Shown: positions 1 to 9,472 of the stretch, in pieces
How the letters are laid out: each line of letters opens with the position of its first letter
Numbering within the stretch: the first letter of the stretch is position 1
Notes under the pieces: model-generated
Seen by the model: the letters and a program-made list of their open reading frames with translations, nothing else
Databases searched by the model: none
What the model was told of the DNA's origin: nothing
Made by a program: the position numbers and the translations under genes
Assembly: GCF_003627795.1 (NCBI RefSeq)
Contig: NZ_CP032687.1
Coordinates: forward strand, 124,001 to 188,000
From: Rhizobium sp. CCGE531
GTDB lineage: Bacteria; Pseudomonadota; Alphaproteobacteria; Rhizobiales; Rhizobiaceae
DNA length: 64,000 nt
Direction: 5' to 3'

Positions 1-1
1 C

Positions 2-526
2 CGGGCCGGCGAAGCCGGCAAAGGTTTTGCGGTTGTCGCCCAGGAAGTCCGAGAACTTGCTCAACGATCTGCCCAGGCGGCCAAGGGGATCAAGGAACTG
101 ATCCGCAATTCGACGGGCGAAGTGAGTTCCGGGGTAAAGCTGGTGCAGGAAACGGGACGAACGCTCGAAAAGATTGAGGAGGAGGTAGGCCTGATCAGCA
201 GCCAGCTTTCTGCCATTGCGACGTCTGCAAACGAGCAGTCCGCTGCCCTTACGGAGATCAACAGCGCTGTGAACCGGATGGACCATGTCACCCAGCAAAA
301 CGCTTCCATGGCCGAGGAATATACTTCGGCAAGCACATCGCTGGCAGGGGAGGTCCGGCGTCTGCAGGATATCGTCACCGAGTTTCGGCTCGACGCCTCT
401 GAGGACCTTTTGCAAGCTTTTGAGCGGTCAGGCGACCTTCCGATGTCGGCAGGTTCGCCCGCGCTACGTCTCGTCGCTGATGTCAAGGGTGCTTTGGAGG
501 GCTCACGCAAGGTTGCCGAGCATTGA
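2..526 (+). CDS. Methyl-accepting chemotaxis protein, C-terminal part
   Basis: The window opens inside the cytoplasmic signalling domain of a chemoreceptor. The frame reads through the hairpin-tip region (GEAGKGFAVVAQEVRELAQR), which contacts CheA and CheW, then a long heptad-rich helix with the NEQSAALTEIN stretch, and ends after a short variable tail lacking an obvious CheR-binding pentapeptide. The N-terminal sensor and membrane segments lie outside the window, so the ligand cannot be inferred. Family assignment is secure; the gene is partial only because of the window edge. Confidence 0.93.
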   Translation, partial: RAGEAGKGFAVVAQEVRELAQRSAQAAKGIKELIRNSTGEVSSGVKLVQETGRTLEKIEEEVGLISSQLSAIATSANEQSAALTEINSAVNRMDHVTQQNASMAEEYTSASTSLAGEVRRLQDIVTEFRLDASEDLLQAFERSGDLPMSAGSPALRLVADVKGALEGSRKVAEH

Positions 527-683
527 TACGACGGCCCGCTCCTAAGCGGTCGCGCCCTAGGCATCGGTGCGTTTCTGAATGGTTATGGCCTGGGCGGACA
601 GGTCGTAAGTTGCAAGCGGCCTTCGAACAGGTTGGCGAGCCAGGATTCCACGGACGAGGTGATCAGTTCGCAAAAGGTGTTTG

Positions 684-887
684 ATGCCCAAATGGATACT
701 CTCACCGATTGAAAGGTCTTGCCTGCTGTGGATAGCGCTCGGCAGAAGCATCGCAGAAATCGCGTTGTTGGAAGGAAAGAGCGAGGCAGACATCCGATCC
801 TATCTTGAGCAGGCGGTCACCTCGGTCGGCGCGAGCTCTATAGAGGACGCGCTGAGGAAGATGAACTTCCATCGACCGTTACATTGA
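684..887 (+). CDS. Small LuxR-type helix-turn-helix protein
   Basis: A 67-residue protein that is almost only a LuxR/GerE-type DNA-binding domain: LSPIERSCLLWIALGRSIAE resembles the usual LTPREREVL..A.GKS..EIA start, followed by a recognition-helix region and an A-x-x-K-M-like end. No receiver or autoinducer-binding domain precedes it. The ATG at 684 follows an AAAGGTG ribosome site, better than the TTG just upstream. Short stand-alone LuxR-type proteins are common in rhizobia; the target is unknown. It could also be the surviving end of a longer regulator. Confidence 0.6.
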   Translation: MPKWILSPIERSCLLWIALGRSIAEIALLEGKSEADIRSYLEQAVTSVGASSIEDALRKMNFHRPLH

Positions 888-939
888 TCTCACGGCAAAT
901 ATGGCGGCGTGCTTCGCTTGGGTCGAGTACGTTCCCTTC

Positions 940-1986
940 TCAAGATACGTTCGCGTGAATGCGGTCATAGCCTTTCATGCGATAGATCATTGCCGAAACG
1001 ACCCAACTCGCGATGAAGATGCCCACGACACCAAAGCCGAGATTTTCAAGGCTGTCGTTAAAGGTGGCGATTGCCTCCCACAAAGTGCCCCGCAAGCCGA
1101 GCTTGTCGGAAATCAGGCCGAGCGCTTCTGCGCCTCCGATTAAGATCGCGACAATCACCGAGGCGGCGGTGACCGTCAGATTGTACCAGAGCTTGCGGGC
1201 GGGGTTCATAAGGGCCCAGCCGTAGGCGCCCGTCATCAGAGCGCTGTCCGTCGTATCCATCAGCGACATGCCGGCTGTGAAGAGGGCCGGGAACACAAGG
1301 ATCGTCCAGAACGACAAGCCTTGCGCGGCCTGCGAAGCTGAAACGCCCAGCAAAGCGATTTCCGTGGCGGTGTCGAAGCCGAGGCCTAAGAGAAAGCCGA
1401 TCGGATACATATGCCAGGAGCGTGTGACCACCTTGAAGGTGCGGCGAAAAACGCGGGCCAGCAAGCCTCGTCCAGCCAGCAGCGCATCAAGGTCCTCATC
1501 GACAATTTCCTCGCCACGCCGCGCTCGCGAAAAGGCGTCCCAGATAGGTTTCAGGATAACGAGATTGGCAATTCCGATCACCAGCAGGAACAGTGCTGAG
1601 ACGGATGTGCCGATTACGCCGCCAATGTCGTGGAAACCCTCAGTCTGGCTCTGCATTGCATAGGCGGTGATGGCAACGGCAAGCGACGCCAGAACGACGA
1701 TGCTGGAATGGCCGAGCGAAAAGAAGAATCCAACCGAAAACGGCTGCCGACCCTCGTGCATAAGCTTGCGCACGACATTGTCGATCGCGGCGATATGGTC
1801 TGCATCAAACGCGTGACGGACACCGAGCATATAGGCGACAAGGGCCATGCCAAGCAGTGCCGGTCGATCGGAGAACGAAGTCCAAGCCCAGATCCAAGCC
1901 AGGACGTTGGCTGCGACCAGCAAGGCATAAACGATGGCAATTTTTGTTTTGGCGTAAAGCGGTTCGTCATCGAAAGGGCTACGCAT
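940..1986 (-). CDS. Nickel/cobalt permease, NiCoT (HoxN/HupN) family
   Basis: A 348-residue inner-membrane permease for Ni2+ (or Co2+). The NiCoT signature H-x4-D-H is seen as RHAFDADHIAAIDN in the second membrane segment, with the companion segments FSLGHSSIVVL, LGFDTATEIALLG and GMSLMDTTDSALM that characterise the family. Several hydrophobic segments are visible. The ATG at 1986 overlaps the larB stop by 8 bases (ATGCGTAG), implying translational coupling; a longer frame running into larB is unlikely to be the true start. As last gene of the lar operon it probably supplies nickel for the pincer cofactor. It might also feed the hydrogenase cluster, where hupE is missing (inference). Confidence 0.9.
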   Translation of the reverse strand: MRSPFDDEPLYAKTKIAIVYALLVAANVLAWIWAWTSFSDRPALLGMALVAYMLGVRHAFDADHIAAIDNVVRKLMHEGRQPFSVGFFFSLGHSSIVVLASLAVAITAYAMQSQTEGFHDIGGVIGTSVSALFLLVIGIANLVILKPIWDAFSRARRGEEIVDEDLDALLAGRGLLARVFRRTFKVVTRSWHMYPIGFLLGLGFDTATEIALLGVSASQAAQGLSFWTILVFPALFTAGMSLMDTTDSALMTGAYGWALMNPARKLWYNLTVTAASVIVAILIGGAEALGLISDKLGLRGTLWEAIATFNDSLENLGFGVVGIFIASWVVSAMIYRMKGYDRIHANVS

Positions 1987-2677
1987 TCGGACGTCCCTTG
2001 CCATCTTGAACAGACACCCGCCGGACCATGCTGAGCGCTCGGAACGCCGCACAGGCGGCGCCGTAGCCATTGTCGATGTTTACGACGGTCAGTCCGGGCG
2101 CGCATGAGGCGAGTGCCGCGTGCAGGGCGGTTTCTCCTCCGTTCGACACGCCGTACCCGGTCGATGTCGGAAGACAGATGATCACGCCGGGAACGAGCCC
2201 GCCGAGCACGCTGGGAAGAGCGCCGTCCATGCCTGCAACCGCGACGATAACGGGAAAAGTCCGCAATTCCTCGACCCGCTCCAGTAACCGCCATAGGCCT
2301 GCGACGCCGATGTCGATGAACTGTCTGGTCGGGGCGCCGAGATAAGCCAGCGTTCGCAAGACCTCGGCGGCCTGGGGCATGTCCGAACTTCCGGCCGACA
2401 CGACGGCGATATCGGGTGCTTGCTGTTCGGCAGGCGGGGTCCAATTCAGGAATGCTGTCCGCGAGATGGGGTCGTAGTCCAATCGTTCAAGATAGGCCGG
2501 CGCGAGGCGACCAAAGACCTCCGCCTCGAGGCGCGTCAACAGACAGCGTGTGCCGCGCTCTAAAACGCGGTCCATGATCGTGGCAAGCTGCGCATCGGAT
2601 TTCCGGGCGCAGAGTACTGCCTCATCGAATCCCACGCGCTCTGTGCGCTGGAAATCCAGCCGGACTTCTTCGTTCAT
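1979..2677 (-). CDS. larB: Nickel-pincer cofactor biosynthesis carboxylase LarB
   Basis: LarB carboxylates and hydrolyses nicotinic acid adenine dinucleotide to start synthesis of the nickel-pincer nucleotide. The 232-residue protein has the PurE-like C-terminal half: GSSDMPQAAEV, VAVAGMDGALPSVLGGLV, PTSTGYGVSNGGETAL and SCAPGLTVVNIDNGYGA are family hallmarks. The start overlaps the larE stop by four bases (ATGA), and the stop overlaps the nickel permease start. Reading frame and length look intact. Confidence 0.92.
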   Translation of the reverse strand: MNEEVRLDFQRTERVGFDEAVLCARKSDAQLATIMDRVLERGTRCLLTRLEAEVFGRLAPAYLERLDYDPISRTAFLNWTPPAEQQAPDIAVVSAGSSDMPQAAEVLRTLAYLGAPTRQFIDIGVAGLWRLLERVEELRTFPVIVAVAGMDGALPSVLGGLVPGVIICLPTSTGYGVSNGGETALHAALASCAPGLTVVNIDNGYGAACAAFRALSMVRRVSVQDGKGRPNA

Positions 2678-3480
2678 GAATTTCGCTCCCGCAAAAAGGC
2701 GCTGCCTCGGGCGTATGCCTGGAAATCGATCGGCCGTCGACTACCGAACGCCTCTGAAATCTGCCCCACGAGGCGCGCGCGACTATCGCCAGAGAGTTTC
2801 GACAGCGTCGGTTCATCGAGTTCGACAACCACCCCGGTTTGCCGCACCCTGCAGCGCACCGTTCCCGGCGAGAGCTCGCGCCGCAGCAGCATCTCGACCC
2901 GATCGATGGCTTGCAGGATCTCGGGTTCGATCCTGAGAGCCGTCTCAACGCGGCTCGACAGGCAGGGCGCTGAAGGCAGTTCGGCGAGGTCAGCAAGATC
3001 ATAGGCGGACGCCATGGCACGGACATCTGCCTTGGACATGCCGGCCTCGACAAAGGGATGACGTACACCATTGGCTTAGGCCGCCTTGAGGCCAGGGCGC
3101 CAATCGCCAAGATCGTCCGTGTTCGTGCCGGAAAAGAGCTGCGCTGCCGAAAGCGAAGACAGGGTGCCGTAGAGATTGGACTTGCAGAAGAAGCAGCGGT
3201 TCGAGGGATTGGCGAGATAACGTTCGTCGGCAAATTCCCCCGCATCGATGATCCGTAGGTCCCAGCCATGACGGGCTGCATAGTCTTTGACCCGTTCGGT
3301 GGCGCTCAGGGGAACGGCGGCCGAGGCGGCGTGGAACATGATCACGTCAGCTCCCATCCGACGATGCGCCACAAACGCGAGCGTCATACTGTCGACGCCG
3401 CCGGAGACAGCCACGGCCGCGTGCCGGGCGCTGTCGAACACGGCATTGAGACGGGCGAGAGAGGTTTCCTTCGCGATCAT
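2674..3480 (-). pseudogene. larE: LarE sulfur-transfer enzyme, interrupted by in-frame TAA
   Basis: LarE is an ATP-dependent enzyme that transfers sulfur to the pincer precursor. The N-terminal part shows the PP-loop SGGVDSM and the CFFCKSNLYGTL and GTNTDDLGDWRPGL motifs; the C-terminal part has PSAPCLSSRVETALRIEP, including the cysteine expected in LarE. Both halves are in one frame, separated by TAA at 3076-3078 (codon 135) between LKAA and ANGVRHPF. Homologues usually carry a charged residue such as Glu here, so GAA to TAA is the simplest change. The upstream start overlaps the larC stop (ATGA). The downstream half has an ATG (3039) that could re-initiate but would lack the ATP site. A sequencing error is possible. 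Confidence 0.85.
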
Positions 3481-4781
3481 GACTTTTGCTCCAGCGCCTC
3501 AGCTTCGGCCCGGCGGCGCAATTCGGCGCGGGCTTTGTGGCTCCGATCAACGCCTTGGGCGTCGTCCATTTCCGCCTTGGCCGTCATCCCACCGGGCCGG
3601 TCGGCGAGCTTCACCCTTATCCCGTCCTCGGTTGTCACCGACTGTCGCGGCAGGACCGTGCGCGCTTCGATCCGGCTGCGCAGGCCAAGCGTCGTGGTCT
3701 GCCGCAGGCAGAGCGCTCCGATTGCGTCGATCGCATCCACGCGCGCGAGAACCTGAACCGAGGCCATCATGCGGCCCTTCTTGCCGAAGGTCGGCGTCTG
3801 GGTCACGTCGATCACACCTTCGGCCGCGCGAACAAGGTCGAGGGCGACGGCCAGTTCCTCGCCGGTCTGGTCGTCGATGTCGAACTGGATGACGCCGACC
3901 CGATCCTGTGCTGCACCCTCCTCGGTGAACGCCAGGATGCGAAGCACGTTGCTCATGCCGGGCAGGCGTCTTGTGCCGAAGCCGATACCGGTGCGTTCGA
4001 GCAGTCGAGGCGACGACCCGAGGCTTGTCGCGGGCGAGAGATGGGACAGGATCGCCGCTCCCGTCGGCGTGATGCGCTCACCGTGGCGACCGTCATCATG
4101 AAAGGCAAACCCGCGCAACAAAAGAGTCGTGGCGGGAGCGGGAACGGGCAGTCGCCCGTGATCGGTCTCGACCCAGCCTCGCCCGATCGGCAACGAACCC
4201 ACCGACCAGCTTTTGGCCCCAACAGCGTCGATCAACCTAGCTGCCGCCACGATATCGGCAATCGAATCCCAGTTGCCGACTTCATGGAAAGCTACGTCAC
4301 CGACGTTTCTGCCGTGTACTGCGGCTTCGGCCACGGCGAGTTCGTGGAAGATGGCTATGGCCGCGCGCTTGACGCCCTCCGGCAAACGGCTGCCGTCGAG
4401 CATGGCGCGAAGGTCGCGCCAATGGGTGTGGTGATGGTGGTGGCTGTGGCTGTGGTCGCCATTATGGACATGCTCCTCATGAGGATGAGCATGTCCATGT
4501 TCGTCATGGTGATGATGATGCGCATGGCCATGTCCTTGAGAATGGCGATGAGGATCAGGACCGGAAGCTTCCTGTTCGGAGCCGGTCTTCGTGACGTCAA
4601 AGCGGCTGCCGGTCAGCACGCCATCATTGTGTGCCCGAAAGACCGCCTGCACGTCTTCGTCCAGACCTGCCAGACGAAGATTTCTCTCTACCGTTCCAAC
4701 CAGCTCGGGCCATGCGTCCAACATCGCGGCGACGAACATGTCGCCGGCGATGCCACCCAGAACATCAAGATGGATATGCAT
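3477..4781 (-). CDS. larC: Nickel-pincer cofactor nickel-insertion protein LarC
   Basis: LarC inserts Ni2+ into the pincer nucleotide (a CTP-dependent cyclometallase). The 434-residue protein begins MHIHLDVLGGIAGDMFVAA, the family start, and is preceded by AAGGAGG, which decides for 4781 over an upstream ATG at 4817. A very His-rich stretch (about residues 85-125, many H-x-H) probably binds nickel. The C-terminal half carries the LarC2 region (DIDDQTGEELAVALD and FGKKGRMM) in the same frame, so no programmed frameshift is needed here, unlike the split larC1/larC2 of Lactiplantibacillus. It lies in tight coupling with larE. Confidence 0.92.
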   Translation of the reverse strand: MHIHLDVLGGIAGDMFVAAMLDAWPELVGTVERNLRLAGLDEDVQAVFRAHNDGVLTGSRFDVTKTGSEQEASGPDPHRHSQGHGHAHHHHHDEHGHAHPHEEHVHNGDHSHSHHHHHTHWRDLRAMLDGSRLPEGVKRAAIAIFHELAVAEAAVHGRNVGDVAFHEVGNWDSIADIVAAARLIDAVGAKSWSVGSLPIGRGWVETDHGRLPVPAPATTLLLRGFAFHDDGRHGERITPTGAAILSHLSPATSLGSSPRLLERTGIGFGTRRLPGMSNVLRILAFTEEGAAQDRVGVIQFDIDDQTGEELAVALDLVRAAEGVIDVTQTPTFGKKGRMMASVQVLARVDAIDAIGALCLRQTTTLGLRSRIEARTVLPRQSVTTEDGIRVKLADRPGGMTAKAEMDDAQGVDRSHKARAELRRRAEAEALEQKS

Positions 4782-4795
4782 GAGGCCCACCTCCT

Positions 4796-5326
4796 TCATC
4801 GTTCCGAATGCTGCCAACCGGACAGGTCGACGTGCAGGGTCTCGCCAGGTTCTGCCGATCCGACGCTGGTCTCGATCGCCGCCTTCAGCACTGCGACCGG
4901 TATAGGCAGACGATCTTTCATCTGCTCCGCAATCGCCACGAGGTCGTCATGTTCGGCCTTGGCCCGCATGAACACGCCCTCGCTCAGGATGCGTTTGAGG
5001 CGCAGCGGAAAGCTTTGTTCACCGCCGTTCCACGTTAGCCGAAGTTGCGTCCGATAACGCCTGATGTCGAAATGCTTGTACTGGGATTCGAGAGCCCGAT
5101 AGCCCCAGATTCCGAGGTCACCGACCAGCAGGCCGGCGAAGTCCGGCTCGTCTTCGGCGTTTATGTCAACCAGCAGGACATAGGACGGGCGGCCCTTCTT
5201 GCCCAGACTCGGAAGGAGCTGGACATTCTTGGCGCCCATCTCGCCCATCTTCTCGATGACGTGCCCGAGCAACTCGCCCGGCGCGTCATCGATCTGGGCC
5301 ATCAGGAGGATGACGCCGCCCGCCAT
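4796..5326 (-). CDS. Stand-alone LarC2-like protein
   Basis: A 176-residue protein resembling the C-terminal LarC2 domain: QIDDAPGELLGHVIEKMGE and LLPSLGKKGRPSYVLLV parallel the corresponding region of the full larC immediately downstream, but the LarC1 part is absent. It starts with a one-base overlap (TGATG) with the gene before it and ends 14 bases before larC, so it belongs to the same operon. It may be an extra nickel-binding or cofactor-handling subunit; that role is inference. A duplicated LarC2 domain next to an intact larC is unusual. Confidence 0.7.
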   Translation of the reverse strand: MAGGVILLMAQIDDAPGELLGHVIEKMGEMGAKNVQLLPSLGKKGRPSYVLLVDINAEDEPDFAGLLVGDLGIWGYRALESQYKHFDIRRYRTQLRLTWNGGEQSFPLRLKRILSEGVFMRAKAEHDDLVAIAEQMKDRLPIPVAVLKAAIETSVGSAEPGETLHVDLSGWQHSER

Positions 5327-7105
5327 CAGAACGCCATGGATTCGACGGCGACCAGGGCGGCTGCCTCTGCCTTGGTCTTGGTGCCGGGAATGCCGGCGGA
5401 AATCAGGCCTGCCGACTGGGCTTCGCCCGTCGCATCCGACGCACTCATCTTGCCCATGGCGGCGGCGACGACGGCCGGGATGGTGACGTTGATAATTACA
5501 TTGCCGGCGAGCAGCAGTTCGCTGGCGATCGGCGCAAGTGCGGTGAGGAACGGCGCGCGTTCCTTGCCGATGCCCTGCGCGACTTCGGGGATCACGGCGT
5601 TGATGATGCCTTCCATATGGATCGTCTCGTCGCCGACGGTGACTTCGGCGTCGAGCGCCGGATCGAAGGCAAGCCAGCGCGCCGCCATCTTGCTCGATCG
5701 CCGCGCACCCTTGCTGATCCTGGTGAAATGAACCTTGATATTGGTACCCTTCACCTTGCTCAGGAATTCCGACCCGCGTGTCTCCACCAGTAGCTGGCGC
5801 TCCTCGTCCATCGCGCGGACGATCTCGCCGACGCTCCTGCCCGCCATGAGATCGTCATAGCTGCGCGCCGCACGGGCATGCAGCGCCTTGGTGACCATGG
5901 GGGTGGAGGACATGATCATTGCATCGGTGACCGGCCCGTTGCAGATCTGCGTCGCCTTGCGGGCAACGATGTTCATCGCCACCATCGCAGTTTCCGGATC
6001 GAAGCTGAAGCCAAGGCGACGGGCACGTAGCGCGCGCGCCACGCTCTGTTCCGTCGAACCATCCTGCAACAGACACATCAGCGCAATGACCGCATCGCCG
6101 CAGATATGGCCGAGCGGCGGATTGACGGGACCCGCGCCCGCGCCGCAGATCCCTTCTTCGAAGACCGAGACGATTTCATCAAGCGCCATGATGCCGATCA
6201 CGGTCGGCCCGCCGATATCCTTGAGGATCAGGCCGAGATCGCCGATCAGCCGTGCGGTCTCGACTTCCTTGCCGGTGATGCGGACATGTATTTTCTCGGG
6301 CAGGCCGGCGGTGCGAACGGCGGATCGCCCCGCGACGAAAGCACTGGTGACCTTGCCGTAGGGGCCATATTCCTCGGCCACGTCGGCATCCGAATGGATG
6401 ATTTCCAGGATCGCCGCCGCGCCAAAAAGGGCTGAGAGGAACTTCTGGCTGGGCATGCCGGCGCCGGACATAGCGTCCATCATCGCCTTGGTCCCGATGG
6501 CAGCCCCTCGTTCGGCCATGCCGGGAAAAATCAAATCCTCGCCCAGCGCGCCGTGGCCGACCATCACGCCGCCGCCCACGCCTTCCGGAATGTCACGGCC
6601 CTGGACCGGCGAGAGCTCCCCCTTCATCATGGCTTCGTAGACGGCCGCAACGGCGGCGAAACCCGAGATCTTGTTGTTCATCTTCGCCGTCGGCACGGCG
6701 GCAAGGCCGGAGCGGCTGACGCCAGCGATCATGCGCGCCGAAGAGCCGAGCTTGCGGTTACCGGCAGGAATGCCGACCTGGGCGTTGGCGCCGCAGAGAT
6801 AGAGCAGCGTTGCCGCGATCAGCGCCGCATTGGCGCCGTCGGCGCCGGCTGCCGTGGCGACAGCAATGCTCTTGGTCAGAAGGTCATCGATCGGCTGGCG
6901 CACGGCATCGGCGAACTTGACTTCCGGGCTTATGCCACGACGCAGTTCGGCCGCGATGACGTTGCAGACTGCAACGACCGGGATGTTGAGCATGCCATGG
7001 CCGCCGGTCAGGGCCTCGACGCGTGGTCAACCAGCCGGGATTGGCATTGGCCGCCATGACCGAAGCCAGAATCACCTTCTCGCGTTCGGCCGAAAATCTC
7101 GACAT
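5326..7105 (-). pseudogene. Large lar-operon protein of unknown function (one frameshift near 7022)
   Basis: First gene of the lar operon. The ATG at 7105 follows GGGAGAGGACCA and reads MSRFSAEREKVILASVMAAN..GWLTT; the frame then shifts by one extra base near 7022 and continues EALTGGHGMLNIPVVAVCNV for about 555 more residues to 5328. The product would be about 593 residues, rich in Ala, Gly and Met, with scattered cysteines (AVCNV, YLCGANA, GICGAGAGPVNPPLGHICGD, QICNGPV) and no clear membrane segments. I do not recognise the family; parts faintly recall serine dehydratase alpha subunits, but I cannot support that. Its place ahead of LarC2-like and larCEB makes it the best candidate for the enzyme served by the cofactor (inference). 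If the indel is a sequencing error the gene is intact. Confidence 0.6.
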
Positions 7106-7603
7106 TGGTCCTCTCCCTTTATTTCCGGCGGGCAGCGATCATGATCCGCAACAGCCGAGCGTCGAAATCAGCCAGTGGCTTTTCTCGCAACGAGCGCGCA
7201 CCGTCCGTCGATCTGCCGTATGCGCGGCGCGCAGGTAACGTCAGGGAATATCACAGGGTCATTATTGCGATAAGTGGCACTATCTCATGTCTCCATGAGC
7301 AACATTCATAATGGCGCGCTGCCCTGTTAATATTTCTGAAGCCCCCGCAGACAATGCGGGCCCATTCGGCTTCGCGTATTTGGGCCGCCGCTCAAGGTCG
7401 TCTCTCCAACTCGCGGTCTCTCTGTCCAAGGGTTGTCCGGCAACAAGCATGATTGGTGCTCATGGGTTCGTGAAATCATACCATTTCAGTTGATGAAGTT
7501 TTCTCCATACTCCTTTCCGAGATGTGGTCGCGGCCTGACCAAAGATGAAGGCTGCGGCTCTTACATCGCGTTGCATCAGCCCAAATTCACGGAGAACTTT
7601 CGA
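7106..7603. other. Intergenic region between divergent genes
   Basis: This holds the presumed promoters of the lar operon (minus) and the AhpD-like gene (plus). Short open frames run through it but none has convincing codon structure or a ribosome site, and I see no repeat or known binding site. Confidence 0.5.
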
Positions 7604-7942
7604 ATGCTCGACTGGGAAAAATACCGGCAGGAACTGTCCTCACGCGTAACCGAACTTGGCCGGCTTTCGCCGGCGACACTTGAGGGCGTTCGTACCCTCG
7701 GTGGCGCAGGTCAGAAGAGCGGTCGGTTGGACGCCAAAACCCGGGAACTGATCGCCCTTGCCGTTGCGGTGACCACGCGTTGTGACGGCTGCATCGCCAG
7801 CCATACGTCCGAAGCAGCGAAAGTCGGCGCCACGCGGGAGTAAATTGCCGAGGCACTTGGGGTCGCGATTGCGCTCAACGCCGGTGCAGCTTTGGTTTAT
7901 TCGTCGCGCGTGCTGGATGCCTTCGATACCGTCGCCGGCTGA
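7604..7942 (+). pseudogene. AhpD/carboxymuconolactone-decarboxylase family protein, in-frame TAA
   Basis: The frame reads MLDWEKYRQELSSRVTELGR, then KTRELIALAVAVTTRCDGCI with the AhpD-type C-x-x-C-x-x-x-H motif (CDGCIASH), then KVGATRE, a TAA at 7841-7843, and on in the same frame IAEALGVAIALNAGAALVYSSRVLDAF to TGA at 7942. The family consensus has EEIAEAL here, so the stop replaces a Glu codon (GAA to TAA). The protein would be about 112 residues, a small alkylhydroperoxidase-like disulfide reductase. Truncation at residue 79 keeps the redox pair but loses the C-terminal helices. The start has GGAG eight bases upstream. Confidence 0.85.
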
Positions 7943-8234
7943 GCACGATACGAAGGAAGTGCGGAGAAGGAATGGGCCTTCTCCGCCAGTCAACCAAATG
8001 GGAGGTCAATGCCCATTCAGAGCAGCGGCAATTGCGCTGCGCATCTCCTCAAGGCTCGGCGCCCCAGTGATTTTCTTGCCGTTGACGAAGAAGGGAGGCG
8101 TTCCCTCTACCTCGAATTCGTCAGTCGCCTGGTCGGTGAGCTTGTTCAGACGCTCAAGGATGGCCTGGTCCGCCACTGCCCTGTTGAACACGTCTTTGTC
8201 GATCCCAACGGAGCGTCCGATTTCACGCAGTGTC

Positions 8235-8242
8235 TGTTCGAT
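8235..8242. repeat. Left target-site duplication of the ISAs1-family element
   Basis: TGTTCGAT directly precedes the left inverted repeat and is identical to 9497-9504. Deleting the element plus one copy restores the dsbA-like frame. Confidence 0.92.
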
Positions 8243-8266
8243 GCACGGCTCTGAACTCGGGTTAAC
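8243..8266. repeat. Left terminal inverted repeat of the ISAs1-family element
   Basis: The 24 bases begin GCACGGCTCTGAA and end CGGGTTAAC; they match the reverse complement of the right end at 21 of 24 positions. Confidence 0.85.
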
Positions 8267-8324
8267 GTTTCTTCCCTGAACGGTTTGGGTGTGATTCGAG
8301 AGTGTCGGTGATTTGGAGGCCGAC

Positions 8325-9470
8325 ATGTTTGAAGACGATCGCCCGCGGCTGCGGGTTTTGCTGGACCATTTTAGTCTCGTTGAGGATGAGCGGGAGCAAT
8401 GGCGGGTCGCCCATCCGTTACCCGAGGTGCTTCTTCTGGTCGTTTGCGGGACGATCGGCGCATGCGACGATTTTGACGAGATCGTCGAATGGGGAGAGGA
8501 TAACCTGGCGTTTTTACGTCGGTTTCTTCCCTATCACCATGGCATACCGGGTTCGCGCTGGCTGCGCATTCTGCTCAACCGGATCGATCCGGACCTGTTT
8601 TCGAACTGCTTCATATCCTGGGCGGCGACGCTTCGACCCGATGCTCCGGCGCTGGTGGCGATTGACGGAAAGACCTCGCGCGGCAGTCATGACCGGGCCA
8701 ACGGCCGGGCGGCGCTGCATCTCGTCTCGGCTTTCGCCACCCGTGAACGGCTGGTTCTCGGACAAGAGGCAGTGGCAACGACAAGCTGTGAGCAGGACAC
8801 CATCCCCTTGCTGCTGGAACGGTTGGCCGAAAAGGATCGCCTGAAAGGCGCGCTCGTGACCATCGACGCCATTGCCTGCAATGCCAAAACCGCCCAGGCG
8901 GTGCTCGATGCAGGCGCTGATTACCTCCTGGCGGCCAAGGCCAATCAGCCCGGCCTGATGGGTGAGATCGAGCGCTTCTTTGCCGACGCTCCGGCAAACC
9001 TCACCTCAACCGTGACCGAAGTCGACAAGGGCCATGGCCGGGTCGAAGAGCGGCGGGTCACCGTCTCCACTCAAATCGACTGGCTCTCCGGCGACAGGCG
9101 CTTTCCCGGCGAATACCGCTTCCCGTCCATCGCCACCATCGTCAAGGTGCAAGCACAAGTCTATGAAAAGTCCAGGCAAAGCAGCCAGGTCCGCTTCTAT
9201 ATCTCCTCACGGTCGATGACCGCGCTCCAGTTCGCCGAGGCCATACGTGGCCATTGGGCCATCGAGAACTCCCTCCATTGGGTACTCGACGTCACCTTCA
9301 ACGAGGATGCCGCCCGATCTCGAACCGGGCATGGACCAGCCAACATGGCCGTCGTCCGACACTTCGCCATCAACATGGTTCGAAGCCATAACGACAAGCG
9401 CAGTATCAAACTCAGACGAAACAAAGCAGGCAGAAACCCACAATACATGGCCGAAATCATCCGAGCATGA
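8325..9470 (+). CDS. ISAs1-family DDE transposase
   Basis: A 381-residue transposase. MFEDDRPRLRVLLDHFSLVE opens the N-terminal associated domain; ALVAIDGKTSRGSH contains the first catalytic Asp, LVTIDAIACNAKTAQAVL the second, and HWAIENSLHWVLDVTFNED the Glu region, all typical of the ISAs1 family. The ATG at 8325 follows GGAGG; an earlier TTG lies inside that ribosome site. The frame is intact and fills the element. Confidence 0.93.
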   Translation: MFEDDRPRLRVLLDHFSLVEDEREQWRVAHPLPEVLLLVVCGTIGACDDFDEIVEWGEDNLAFLRRFLPYHHGIPGSRWLRILLNRIDPDLFSNCFISWAATLRPDAPALVAIDGKTSRGSHDRANGRAALHLVSAFATRERLVLGQEAVATTSCEQDTIPLLLERLAEKDRLKGALVTIDAIACNAKTAQAVLDAGADYLLAAKANQPGLMGEIERFFADAPANLTSTVTEVDKGHGRVEERRVTVSTQIDWLSGDRRFPGEYRFPSIATIVKVQAQVYEKSRQSSQVRFYISSRSMTALQFAEAIRGHWAIENSLHWVLDVTFNEDAARSRTGHGPANMAVVRHFAINMVRSHNDKRSIKLRRNKAGRNPQYMAEIIRA

Positions 9471-9472
9471 CT

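Noticed and set aside
3076..3078. Recoding of TAA in larE
   Set aside because: TAA has no known programmed recoding in these bacteria, and a similar stop occurs in a neighbouring unrelated gene; a point mutation or error is simpler.
3486..5057. 523-codon plus-strand frame opposite larC
   Set aside because: It mirrors the His-rich and coding parts of larC and the LarC2-like gene; the sense strand encodes recognised domains with ribosome sites.
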